Source of the DNA: Mageeibacillus indolicus UPII9-5
GTDB lineage: Bacteria; Bacillota; Clostridia; Saccharofermentanales; Fastidiosipilaceae
Reading direction: 5' to 3'
Length of the DNA: 64,000 nt
Assembly (NCBI RefSeq): GCF_000025225.2
Contig: NC_013895.2
Location: 1,550,001 to 1,614,000, forward strand
In this document: piece by piece, positions 8,374 through 16,613 of the stretch
Position numbering within the stretch: the first letter of the stretch is position 1
How the letters are laid out: each line of letters begins with the position of its first letter
Notes under the pieces: generated by a model
What the model was told of the DNA's origin: nothing
Database searches by the model: none
Seen by the model: only the letters and a program-made list of their open reading frames with translations
Program-made: the position numbers and the translations under genes

Positions 8374-9975
8374 TCACTTTTCCTGTTTGAGGTGCTTCGT
8401 CTGGCGGCGGAGAACTACGCCTACCAGGCTCAGGCCGGCCAAAATCAGAACCCCCGGCAAGATGAGCTGTGTCATCGCTTCACCCGTCTTTGGCAAGTCG
8501 TCCTGCGGCGTCACCGTCGTTTCACCTCGCGCTGAACTAGGCTTGGCCGTTTTCTTTGTCACTTCAGCTTGTTTGGGAGCGGCATCACAGCCGGGCTGCT
8601 GTAGGATCACCGGGGGAAACGGGGTTCCATGAGTTTGGCTCGGTTCGCCGCCCGGATGTTGCGGATTAGGCTCCGGCTGCTGCGGGTTCGGCACAGGTTG
8701 AGGCTGAGGTGCGGGCGCAAAAATAGCAAACACGGTCATATCTCCTGTTACCACCGATTGAGCATCAAAGGCCGTACCCGCGCCATCTGCCGCCGTGTTC
8801 CATGCCTTAAAAACATAACCCGGCCGCACCGGATCAGCCGGCATCGCCTGACCAGCTACACTGCGATCCGAAATAGATTTATTTTTCTTTACTTTCACAT
8901 AGTCCTTATTCGTACCGTTTACAAACGTAACCGTGCAAACTATACTCTTGGGCAATATGTTGTACGCATAATGCCATGTACCTACGTATCTATACTCGTT
9001 ATTATACAAATCATAATGCATGGTCTGGCCTTCAATTTGGCCAGTCTTAGTCGCTATAAGTTTGCCGCTATTATCACGCGTGAAATACTTGGAGTTATTG
9101 ATCGGCGTTACAACACCGTCCTCTTTAAAACCCTCCATTGTCATAACAGGATGCCGGCCACTTTCCTGCGTAACTTTAATCGGACGCACATAGCTTTCAC
9201 CCAACTCAATATTGATTATACCCAATTCCTGGTTATTAAACGGAGCGGCACTAGGATCATCTTTTCTGCACAGAAATTTATACTTCCCTAAGTTATCTTT
9301 TACGACAATTTCGGCTATTTTATTAGCCTGAAAAGCTTTTTCACCGATTCCATCCAAGTAATAGTCGTCCGGATCGTTCGGGTTAAGCTTGCCTTTCCCG
9401 TCCAATACACCCTGAAAAACCACCTTTTCTATTTCGTTACTGAGGAAAGCTCCACTATGTATGGATATAACTTTTGGTGGAATAACTACCGTTCCTCGAA
9501 TTTTATTCCAGCCAAAGGCACCGTACTCAATTACTTTTAATGACTGCGGTAAAGTAAGTTCTTCAATATACGGCTCGCCGGGAATGTATTCATTATTGCC
9601 TTGCAAATGCCCCGTAAATGCTACCTCGTGAATAATTTCAATGCCGTCTGGGATAACCAAATGCGGATTTTTCTTGAGTTTCTCGCGCCCTCTAGCATTA
9701 AGCCCGGGGATTATAATATTTTCTGTATGTGCCGGTTGGCCGTCCTTGGCCGGTACCTCTATATTCTTACGATAGCCGATTTGCTTGCCATCTTCTGTAA
9801 TATTGAAATCTTCGCGTGTCCAGGTCAGGTCGTCTGCCCACACTTCCGTTGGCGCTACGTTCAGCAAAAATGCCGCCGTGGCAAGCCCTATTCCTACACT
9901 TAAAACAGCAGAAAGAGCGGATCTTAATCTAGCCTCGCCACACTTTATAAACTTTTCTAAATTCACTATGTTCAC
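8374..9975 (-). CDS. LPXTG surface protein with BspA-like leucine-rich repeats and an InlB-type repeat
   Basis: Secreted, wall-anchored protein of 533 residues starting at a GTG (AAAAGGC site upstream). Residues 1-48 are a long signal peptide ending VWA-DD. Residues about 85-235 hold LRR_5/BspA-like repeats (LVIPDGIEIIHEVAF, LTLPQSLKVIEYGAF, VVIPPKVISIHSGAF). Residues about 345-425 form one InlB B-repeat-like module (VTFVNGTNKD to GYVFKAWNTAADG to DMTVFAIF). A Pro/Gln-rich spacer leads to the sorting signal LPKTG (494-498), a hydrophobic segment and RRQTKHLK. The last 90 residues closely match those of the neighbouring 4479-7955 protein, a cassette duplication. LRR_5 proteins often bind host proteins; here that is an inference. 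Confidence 0.9.
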   Translation of the reverse strand: MNIVNLEKFIKCGEARLRSALSAVLSVGIGLATAAFLLNVAPTEVWADDLTWTREDFNITEDGKQIGYRKNIEVPAKDGQPAHTENIIIPGLNARGREKLKKNPHLVIPDGIEIIHEVAFTGHLQGNNEYIPGEPYIEELTLPQSLKVIEYGAFGWNKIRGTVVIPPKVISIHSGAFLSNEIEKVVFQGVLDGKGKLNPNDPDDYYLDGIGEKAFQANKIAEIVVKDNLGKYKFLCRKDDPSAAPFNNQELGIINIELGESYVRPIKVTQESGRHPVMTMEGFKEDGVVTPINNSKYFTRDNSGKLIATKTGQIEGQTMHYDLYNNEYRYVGTWHYAYNILPKSIVCTVTFVNGTNKDYVKVKKNKSISDRSVAGQAMPADPVRPGYVFKAWNTAADGAGTAFDAQSVVTGDMTVFAIFAPAPQPQPVPNPQQPEPNPQHPGGEPSQTHGTPFPPVILQQPGCDAAPKQAEVTKKTAKPSSARGETTVTPQDDLPKTGEAMTQLILPGVLILAGLSLVGVVLRRQTKHLKQEK

Positions 9976-10009
9976 AATTGCCTTTTTAAAATTTTATTTA
10001 CAAGGGCAA

Positions 10010-10056
10010 ATTGTATAACAAAATTTATTTTCCTGCAAGATCGCTGTATAACAAAA
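10010..10056 (-). promoter_or_regulatory. Predicted promoter of the LRR surface protein with direct repeats
   Basis: Minus-strand TTGCAG (10038-10033), 17-base spacer, TACAAT (10015-10010). The 12-base word TGTATAACAAAA occurs on the plus strand at 10013-10024 and again at 10045-10056, one copy overlapping the -10 and one upstream of the -35, which could be a regulator site. Confidence 0.5.
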
Positions 10057-10142
10057 GGCCAGCGCGAGACTAACCTCATGCATGGCCTTAGACGATTCTC
10101 CGTTTTTATTACCAGAATTTTTAAAGGTTCACTTAACAATCT

Positions 10143-10306
10143 TGACACTCCCCACAGCTAAAGCAATGGGGATTCTTGCTTCAACCACTACTGCATTGGC
10201 TGATACCATTCGATATCTCAATGTCTTACACAGTGTCCACAAGCTAGATTATACTGTTCCCGTATGCCCTACGGTGCAGTTGATATGTTCTATTGTTTTA
10301 TGTTTA
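10143..10306 (-). ncRNA. Right-end omega-RNA (reRNA) scaffold of TnpB
   Basis: Immediately 3' of tnpB, the minus strand reads AAGAATCCCC, then a CCCCA/TGGGG hairpin (arms 10167-10171 and 10150-10154) enclosing a TTTAG-like loop, then GTGGGGAGTGTCAA. That is the conserved end of omega-RNAs in this family, in which the next 16-20 bases of flanking DNA (from 10142 downwards) act as guide. The 5' limit of the RNA, possibly within tnpB, cannot be set from sequence. Confidence 0.6.
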
Positions 10307-11404
10307 CTATGCTGACTGCATTTTCAGTCCTTTATTCAGTATGTTGATACTTGCATTGGTATCCCTATCATGCTTTGTATGGCACTCCGGACACTCCCAT
10401 TTACGAATTGCAAGATTCTTTACAATGGGATTTTTAAATCCACAACAGGAACATGTTTGGCTGCTTGGGTACATTGTAGGTACTTTTACAATATCATTCC
10501 CGTACCAAATAGATTTATAGGACAACATATCAAAAAACTTAGACCACGATGCAGAACCTATATGCTGTGCTAATTTGTGATTACGCATCATATTTTTTAC
10601 TTTTAAATCCTCTATGCAGATAGTTTGGTTTTCACGAATCAGCATAGTAGATTGTTTTTGTAAAAAATCGTTTCTCTGATTAGTAATCTTTTCATGTAGT
10701 AACGCAACCTTAACACGCTGTTTATTGCGATTGGTTGAACCTTTTTCTTTGCGTGACAATTTCCGTTGTTCACGTATGAGCTTACGTATTGATTTTTCAA
10801 GGTATTTAGGGTTGTGTACCACATTTCCGTTACTGTCGGAATAGAACTCTTTAATACCCACATCAATGCCAATTTTGCCACCTTTATTACTCATTGGCTG
10901 TGGTTCAAATTTCACATTCAGAACAGCAAAATATTTATTCGTCGGTGTATGCTCAATGGTTACGTTATTGATTTTCTCAACTCCCATAGTTTGACGGATT
11001 TTCACCAATCCTAACTTGGGAAGTTTTATATATTTTCCCACAATGCGGATCTTATCGCCCTGATTGATTGTTCTGTAGGACTGGTGGTGATTATGTTTAC
11101 TTTTAAATTTCGGATGGGATGCACGGTTCTGAAAGAAGTTTACAAAACCTCTGTCAAGGTCACGCAAAGACTGTTGCAAAGCAATAGAATCTACCGCTTT
11201 AGGAAATGCAAAATCATCACTTTTCTTTAAGTCTGTCAGCATTGCAGAAGTCTGTGAATAGCCAATTTTATTGCCATTCTGATACGTTTCATTACGCATG
11301 GCAAGACCCTTGTTGTAGATTAGTCTGCAACACCCTAAAGTCTGATTGATGATAGTTTGCTGTTCCTTATTCGGATAGATTCTAAATTTAACACCTTTTT
11401 GCAT
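10307..11404 (-). CDS. tnpB: TnpB RNA-guided endonuclease (IS200/IS605 OrfB)
   Basis: A 365-residue protein of the TnpB family, ancestors of Cas12. It opens with the usual KFRIYPNKEQ and NKGLAMRNETY helix segment. The RuvC-like active site is complete: Asp181 in GIDVGIKEF, Glu265 in ICIEDLKVKNM and Asp348 in HDRDTNASINI. The zinc finger pairs CSCC (318-321) with CPEC (338-341). Length is typical, with no frameshift or stop, so it could be an active omega-RNA-guided nuclease. Family members cut DNA next to a short TAM and help keep the element at its site. No tnpA is adjacent. The gene has lower GC than the flanking surface protein, consistent with transfer. Confidence 0.92.
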   Translation of the reverse strand: MQKGVKFRIYPNKEQQTIINQTLGCCRLIYNKGLAMRNETYQNGNKIGYSQTSAMLTDLKKSDDFAFPKAVDSIALQQSLRDLDRGFVNFFQNRASHPKFKSKHNHHQSYRTINQGDKIRIVGKYIKLPKLGLVKIRQTMGVEKINNVTIEHTPTNKYFAVLNVKFEPQPMSNKGGKIGIDVGIKEFYSDSNGNVVHNPKYLEKSIRKLIREQRKLSRKEKGSTNRNKQRVKVALLHEKITNQRNDFLQKQSTMLIRENQTICIEDLKVKNMMRNHKLAQHIGSASWSKFFDMLSYKSIWYGNDIVKVPTMYPSSQTCSCCGFKNPIVKNLAIRKWECPECHTKHDRDTNASINILNKGLKMQSA

Positions 11405-11549
11405 TAGCCTAATTTATCCTTTTGTCTACAGTGATGGCATTCTTGTTTTCAATGACGGATATTCACTTCTCAAAATTTATGCAACATTCATATATATATT
11501 ATATGCCATTTTTTAAATCTAACACAAGAATATTTTGTTCCATCTTCAA

Positions 11550-12725
11550 TTACTTGCGTAAATTCGATGGAAGTGTCTTAACAATCATAAAACTTGGTTC
11601 TTTCAAATCGCATTTTGTCAAAGGCAAATCTACTCGTTCTTTCTTGTAGGTGTCATATACAACTATTCGATCTCTTAGTAAGAAATGACAAATGCCATTT
11701 TTCATAGAAAAATATGGTGGTTTAGGCTGACCGGGAAGAGAATATGCATCTTGAAGTGAAAACACTTGTTCTTCACCGTTGGCCAAAGAAAGTATCGTAA
11801 ACGAAAGGTCGCCCGGCTGGTAATAATCTCTCATTATGATCAATTTATTTCTCTCTGCATCAAACTTGATGAAACGCGGCATCGATTCTGACAGCTGATA
11901 TCTCTTTAGCTCTTTTTCTTTTTCAATGTCAAAGCAAATTATTTCACGGCTCGGCACGATTTTATTATTGACAACCTTTTCAATAGACTTGGTGATGTAT
12001 AACTTATGTTTCCCGTCATAAGCCATTCCCTGATAGCCGCTGTCGTTAAAATTCAAGTCTATATCTTTAATTAAATTAAAATTCCGGTCAAATTTAAAAA
12101 GATGATTTTCGAGGTAGTCAGTGGGCTTATTTTTGAAACCGTACATACCGGTCAAAACAAAAATGTTGTCGCCTACTGGTTGCATGGCAATGGGGAATTG
12201 CACAGCCTTATCACATTTAAACTCAAACTTTTCAACATCCGCTAAATCGTGGCTCAAGCGGTGAAAAATAATTTTACTATATGCATAAGGGGTGGAAAAA
12301 TAAATATAACTGTCATCAATGCACAAGCTGAACATATCGTCATTTTTATCCAATTCAAATCTCTTCTGTGCTAATGTGGATGAATCAATCGTTACCATAG
12401 ATACCCTATTGTTATCCGGAGATACGGAGCTTCTGGTCGCATAAGTATTGCCGAAATTTCTAAAAAACTCACGCCAATATCTTATATCTGAATCTTTTCG
12501 CTTCACCCGCTTGGTCAGCTCCAGCTGATTATTTTTGTCTTTTTTAAAGACATTTATCGAATCAAAATCATAGATTATGTAATCCGCGTCGGAAGTCTCA
12601 ATGCCGTAATTTATTGCGTCGTCATGCTTTGACGGCCCGCTGTCCCCCAGCCTGATTGAACATGATGAAAGCATACAGATTATTACTAAGCTGGATACGA
12701 TGCCACAGAAAAATTTTCTGTTCAT
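11550..12725 (-). CDS. Lipoprotein of unknown function, possibly a beta-propeller
   Basis: A 391-residue exported lipoprotein: MNRKFFCGIVSS signal, lipobox MLSSC, then a polar linker. The mature part consists of many short beta-strand-like stretches (YIIYDFDSINVFKK, FSLCIDDSYIYFS, GMAYDGKHKLYITKS), which suggests a WD/NHL-type propeller, but no family motif is certain. A GGAGGG site precedes the ATG. It lies downstream of the secreted papain-fold protein, behind a terminator-like hairpin, so the pair may be partly co-transcribed. No function is assigned. Confidence 0.75.
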   Translation of the reverse strand: MNRKFFCGIVSSLVIICMLSSCSIRLGDSGPSKHDDAINYGIETSDADYIIYDFDSINVFKKDKNNQLELTKRVKRKDSDIRYWREFFRNFGNTYATRSSVSPDNNRVSMVTIDSSTLAQKRFELDKNDDMFSLCIDDSYIYFSTPYAYSKIIFHRLSHDLADVEKFEFKCDKAVQFPIAMQPVGDNIFVLTGMYGFKNKPTDYLENHLFKFDRNFNLIKDIDLNFNDSGYQGMAYDGKHKLYITKSIEKVVNNKIVPSREIICFDIEKEKELKRYQLSESMPRFIKFDAERNKLIIMRDYYQPGDLSFTILSLANGEEQVFSLQDAYSLPGQPKPPYFSMKNGICHFLLRDRIVVYDTYKKERVDLPLTKCDLKEPSFMIVKTLPSNLRK

Positions 12726-12741
12726 TTTCCCTCCTTATTTT

Positions 12742-12813
12742 TAAAAAAGCTGAGCCGCTTCAATGATATTTAATTAATCCCAGATGTGATTATGTTTTTT
12801 CAATGAAGCGGCT
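12742..12813 (-). terminator. Terminator-like inverted repeat between two exported-protein genes
   Basis: AGCCGCTTCA and its exact complement TGAAGCGGCT (12753-12762 and 12804-12813) pair across a 41-base loop. On the minus strand the stem is followed by CAGC and a run of six T. The long loop makes this weaker than a textbook terminator. Confidence 0.5.
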
Positions 12814-12837
12814 ATTTCACCATACAAGTTATAACAA

Positions 12838-13521
12838 CTACCGATTTTTATATATCAAAGAAACTATATCCGGATTCAACAAATCATACGGCAAAATAAG
12901 GCCGGGAATCTTTCCTACAGCAAGATCAACACCGGTAGCATCTTTGTAAGCAGCATATACCAAATGGGAACAATAAAACTCATTACGATTATCCAGCATG
13001 ACAGGGAATTTATATTTTTTATGCAAATGTTCTGCTGCCGATACTGCTGCCAGATGATCTTCTTGAACTGACGTACTATTCACCCCTACTTGCCATATCG
13101 TTCCGGTATATTTTTGCATCCAATCTCCATAAGCTACATGGACACCCTTATCTCGGTTAGCTTCAATTGTTGCATAATAGTACGGTTCCGCTGCAATTAT
13201 TCCGGCATGCCCATGATCAACTTTAATTCCCGCAATTGTAGAAACCGAGTTTGTCACGCAAATTACACCATCACGCCAAGTCCACCCTGCAGGCACTCTT
13301 AAAGTTTTATCTTGGAGAGTTTTAAAATCGCCTAATTCCGGAGCAATTGAAATTCGCCTTAACAGTTCGGCATTCCACTGCTCAATTTGTTCATTTTTAA
13401 CGTCCAAGTTTAGCTTTGAAATGGATTCTGCCATAACTGGTACAGCAAAAAGACCAATCAAAGGCAATACCATTATTAAAGTGCCAATAACTCCACTAAA
13501 ATTAAATTTAAAACGGCTCAT
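12838..13521 (-). CDS. Secreted YiiX/YycO-like permuted papain-fold hydrolase
   Basis: A 227-residue protein with an N-terminal signal peptide (about residues 1-31, ending VMA-ES). The mature domain has the order seen in circularly permuted NlpC/P60-like amidases: a GWTWRDGVICVT strand, catalytic-type His105 in DHGHAGII, Glu120, and later Cys184 in EFYCSHLVYAAY. Such proteins hydrolyse amide or ester bonds in cell-wall peptides or lipids. The actual substrate is unknown. GGAGGG precedes the ATG at 13521. It may be transcribed with the downstream lipoprotein. The family assignment rests on motif order only. Confidence 0.7.
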   Translation of the reverse strand: MSRFKFNFSGVIGTLIMVLPLIGLFAVPVMAESISKLNLDVKNEQIEQWNAELLRRISIAPELGDFKTLQDKTLRVPAGWTWRDGVICVTNSVSTIAGIKVDHGHAGIIAAEPYYYATIEANRDKGVHVAYGDWMQKYTGTIWQVGVNSTSVQEDHLAAVSAAEHLHKKYKFPVMLDNRNEFYCSHLVYAAYKDATGVDLAVGKIPGLILPYDLLNPDIVSLIYKNR

Positions 13522-13976
13522 TTTCCCTCCTAATACTGTGAATGTTTTGTCGCAATTGAATTTGTACTTCTAAAATCATTATACTTTAATTAGTAATTAT
13601 GTCAAGATAAATTTCAATTCTTCTTGTCTAATCCAAGAAAAAATTGAATGCAAACGATGTCTTTTGCCATCAAACTGAATGTATAAGCAATTCGTATAAA
13701 TGCTGTTAAACCAGCTTATTTAGCAGTATTATATCCAAACGAGCATCTTTTCAGCGCAGATATTATCTGATCATCCGATATGGTTTAATGTTACTTTATT
13801 TCTAATTTATTTTAATAGAATTAAATAAATATATTGCGTATCTTCCACACAATTTTCATCAAAACTGTCTCTACTTTAAATGAAATTTGAAGTAATCAAA
13901 AGTCTTGTGCTATGCTTATATCGTTCACTCATCAAAGAAAAGCGTGAATTGAGCAGGAGGGTATTAGATACAAATT
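13522..13976. other. Divergent intergenic region, AT-rich
   Basis: About 450 bases between two divergent genes. It must hold promoters for both, but no -35/-10 pair stands out clearly. No open frame, repeat or hairpin of note was seen. Confidence 0.5.
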
Positions 13977-15287
13977 ATGGCTTATAACACTTCCGATTCA
14001 ACGAATAAATTTATATTGAAGAAAAACGGATTTACTTTGGAACGCGCCTCTGCCGAGCAGTGGGACGAGTTCGCCCTGGCCTGGCAGCCAGTGGCACCAG
14101 TTTATCCGGCTAGTTTTACGCAAAGTGGTAACATGACCACCTACCTCAACAGCAAAGGCCAAACCTGTTTTCCCCTGATAATGAAGAATGCCGAAGGCAA
14201 GTGCATCGCCGGAGGACTTTTTTCCGTCTATCAGGCTATGAAAATTTTCAAAATCGCCAAATGCAATCAAGGCCCAATGCTTGACTATACTGACGCCAAG
14301 TTAGTGGAAAATTTTTTTGCAGCCGTCAAAGACTTTTTTCGCCAGCAAGGGATAATTTTCTTATCGATCACCCCTAATTTGGAGTGCTCAGACGCTTTGC
14401 CCACGATAAATAGCCATCTCGCCACAGCCGGATTTGTCCATGACGGGTTTCAAAACAATTATATTAATGGTGTAGGCCGCTGGTTTTTTGTGAAAGATTT
14501 TACCGCGCTCAAAACCTCCGCCGAGCTTTGGGAAAGCTATACCGGTAAAGCCCGCAATCACATCTGCAAGGCTGAAAAATTTTCCGTTCACTGCGAAGAG
14601 GTAGCTGCCACCGATATTGCAGGGTTGAAGGTTTTCGCGGATTTAATCGATCGCACTGCCGAGCGGCGTAACTTTTCTTCTCGTTCGGTCGAATACTATA
14701 AGCAATTTCTACATTATTTCAATCAGGGACGTGCCAAAGCCATGATCGTTTTGGCCTATATTGATCCGGCCGAGTCTTTGAAAAACCTAGAGCAGCAGAA
14801 GGCCGATTTAGCTTTGCATTGCCAACAGCTTGAAGCCGAACTTGCCGCCGGAGCCGGCAAATATTTAGCCGGAGAGCTTAAATCGCGTCTGATCGAGCTT
14901 AAGGCTTATGACAAAAACATCGCCGCCGTCAATTCGCTCAAGCGTGCAAACACAACCCGAATATATCTTTCCGGCGCGACTTTCGTCACTTACAATGGGG
15001 AGATGACGTATTTATTCAGTGGTTCGTACGAAGAATATTTCGGTTTCTGCGCCGCACAGCTGATCCAACATTATGCTCAGACTAAAGCTCTAAGCTATGG
15101 TATCAACCGGTATAACTATTATGGAACTATGGGCAAACATTCCGGTCAATCAGACGAAGGAATTCTTAATTTCAAAAAGGGCTTCGGGGGGCGGCTGCTC
15201 GAACAACCGGGCAATTATTCGTTGATGGTTCGTCAGCCGTGGGGGTTTATCTACCGCCTGCGTCTGCGTCGGCGAAATAAACATTGA
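13977..15287 (+). CDS. FemABX-family peptidoglycan bridge aminoacyltransferase
   Basis: A 436-residue cytoplasmic enzyme that would transfer an amino acid from aminoacyl-tRNA to the lipid-II stem peptide, building the interpeptide bridge. Two GNAT-like halves are visible (opening FTLERASAEQWDEFALAW, later TTRIYLSGATFVTYNGEMTYLFSGS). Between them a coiled-coil hairpin, about residues 264-310 (LEQQKADLALHCQQLEAEL), is the tRNA-synthetase-like arm of FemA/FemX proteins. GILNFKKGFGG near the end is the usual closing motif. An in-frame TAG at 13965 means translation must begin after it. The AGGAGGG site lies a longish 15 bases before the ATG. The bridge residue cannot be predicted. Confidence 0.9.
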   Translation: MAYNTSDSTNKFILKKNGFTLERASAEQWDEFALAWQPVAPVYPASFTQSGNMTTYLNSKGQTCFPLIMKNAEGKCIAGGLFSVYQAMKIFKIAKCNQGPMLDYTDAKLVENFFAAVKDFFRQQGIIFLSITPNLECSDALPTINSHLATAGFVHDGFQNNYINGVGRWFFVKDFTALKTSAELWESYTGKARNHICKAEKFSVHCEEVAATDIAGLKVFADLIDRTAERRNFSSRSVEYYKQFLHYFNQGRAKAMIVLAYIDPAESLKNLEQQKADLALHCQQLEAELAAGAGKYLAGELKSRLIELKAYDKNIAAVNSLKRANTTRIYLSGATFVTYNGEMTYLFSGSYEEYFGFCAAQLIQHYAQTKALSYGINRYNYYGTMGKHSGQSDEGILNFKKGFGGRLLEQPGNYSLMVRQPWGFIYRLRLRRRNKH

Positions 15288-15303
15288 TAGGGGGGGATCT
15301 TGC

Positions 15304-16545
15304 GTGCCTTTAGGCGTATTCACCTATGAATTTAATCATCTCCAATATATTCCAGTCATAAAGAGGATGTATGAAACCGGCTCCATCGACGAAATAAAAG
15401 CTTACGCCGGATTTTCGCAAATAGAACGCTTTCAACACGAGTTGGAAACGTTGCAGCGTTTCGGCTTGCACAAAGAATTAGATATTCGTCTTCCTGCGGG
15501 GCAAAAGCATGAGTCGGGGCTGAAGTCTACTGACGGCAAGGCGGAAGTTATTATCTCTGCATCTAACGCCAAAGTAAAAGAAACTTATCGTGATGAGCGC
15601 AACCGGAAGTGCTATCAGCGGACAATCCACAACGCTTTTGTTGAAAGTTTCGCCTATCGCACCGATAAAGTTTTGATCGGCGGACAATCAGGTGAGCAAA
15701 CAGCTTCGCCGCGGTGTCTTAACTGCGGCGCGAGGCTGGACGCTGAAGGCGAGAACTATTTTTGTCCCTATTGCCGGACTCGCTATCAGGCAGAGGCTTA
15801 TCACTACCTGCTGACGCGCTTCTTCATTGAAGGTGCGCTACGCAATATGCGCTATGTTTTTCTCGTGCTGCTGATACCCTTGGCTATCGCTATTTCTCAG
15901 GTAAAAGGACTAATAACTCAAGCACAGGTGAACTCCATTTCCACTTTTTTCGGAGTGGTCTTTTCCATTGTAATTATTTTGGCTATGCTCAGAAGTTTCG
16001 GAGCGTATTTTCGCCACAGCACGGTCATCCAAAAAATCCGGCAGCACGACCCCCGTTTTTCTGTCGAAATTTTTACCATGCGCCTCATTGATTTGCTGAC
16101 CGGACAGCCTGAAACTGCGCTTGCGGCATGGGGCGTCCTGCATTCAGCTGGAAATGGTTCTGATCACGGCAGCGGCGGAGCAGGCGAATGTCCCATCGGG
16201 GTAATTTTTAAGAATGTTCAGCATTTGACGTTTCGTACATATCGGCATGATGGCGACTTGGAAATCGTTGAATGTGTTGGCAAGGTTGATGCCTTGTTCC
16301 TGTCTCGCGCCGGTAAACGCGTGCATATAGAGGAAAAGCGAAAAAAGATGTCGGTGTGTTTGGCCAGGCGATACGGGACAGTGACTCCGCTGCATTACAT
16401 GCCGGATCAGTTTACCTGTGCCAATTGCGGTGCTCATCAGGTCGTCGAACAGGCCGGGGATCAAGTCTGCCGTTTCTGTCACACTCGTATTCCAATGGTC
16501 AATCTTGATTGGGTGCTCTGTACACAGGAAAAGCGGGTGATTTGA
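15304..16545 (+). CDS. Membrane protein with two zinc ribbons, possibly Tim44-like
   Basis: A 413-residue protein that begins at a GTG, 16 bases after the FemABX stop, so the two form an operon. Order: an N-terminal segment; a CxxC...CPYC zinc ribbon (CLNCGARLDAEG, FCPYC) near residue 140; two hydrophobic segments (YVFLVLLIPLAIAIS and FFGVVFSIVIILAML); a cytoplasmic-type alpha/beta segment starting DPRFSVEIFTMRL; and a second ribbon, CANCG...CRFC, near residue 375. The DPRFSVEIF segment faintly resembles Tim44-like domains, but this is weak. No function is assigned; the link to FemABX suggests an envelope role. Confidence 0.72.
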   Translation: MPLGVFTYEFNHLQYIPVIKRMYETGSIDEIKAYAGFSQIERFQHELETLQRFGLHKELDIRLPAGQKHESGLKSTDGKAEVIISASNAKVKETYRDERNRKCYQRTIHNAFVESFAYRTDKVLIGGQSGEQTASPRCLNCGARLDAEGENYFCPYCRTRYQAEAYHYLLTRFFIEGALRNMRYVFLVLLIPLAIAISQVKGLITQAQVNSISTFFGVVFSIVIILAMLRSFGAYFRHSTVIQKIRQHDPRFSVEIFTMRLIDLLTGQPETALAAWGVLHSAGNGSDHGSGGAGECPIGVIFKNVQHLTFRTYRHDGDLEIVECVGKVDALFLSRAGKRVHIEEKRKKMSVCLARRYGTVTPLHYMPDQFTCANCGAHQVVEQAGDQVCRFCHTRIPMVNLDWVLCTQEKRVI

Positions 16546-16613
16546 AAATCATCAAGGCTGTAGCTATCAGCTATGGATATCGCTACGGTTATCAGCTACG
16601 GTTATCAGCACGG
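16546..16613. repeat. Short imperfect repeats between convergent genes
   Basis: The 68 bases between two convergent stop codons are built from degenerate copies of a word like TACGGTTATCAGC (around 16570-16615). No T-run terminator is obvious. It resembles the other tandem repeats found at gene ends in this window. Confidence 0.5.

Larger units (their letters stand above)
10143..11404 (-). mobile_element. IS200/IS605-family TnpB-only element
   Basis: The element carries an intact tnpB and the characteristic right end but no tnpA transposase, so it is a non-autonomous or TnpB-only insertion. The right end (left side in this window) finishes with GTGGGGAGTGTCAA on the minus strand at 10143. 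The left end lies somewhere in 11405-11549 and could not be placed. A small inverted repeat, AAGGCCA at 10055-10061 with TGGCCTT at 10083-10089, flanks the right end and may act as a terminator for transcripts leaving it. Confidence 0.75.

Noticed and set aside
8629-9291. Plus-strand frame of 220 codons opposite the LRR surface protein
   Set aside because: Antisense to a well supported gene; Arg/His/Ile-rich product without motif or start signal.
10019-10306. Small plus-strand frames around the TnpB right end
   Set aside because: They cross the conserved IS right end and have no start signal; the stretch is better explained as omega-RNA and element end.
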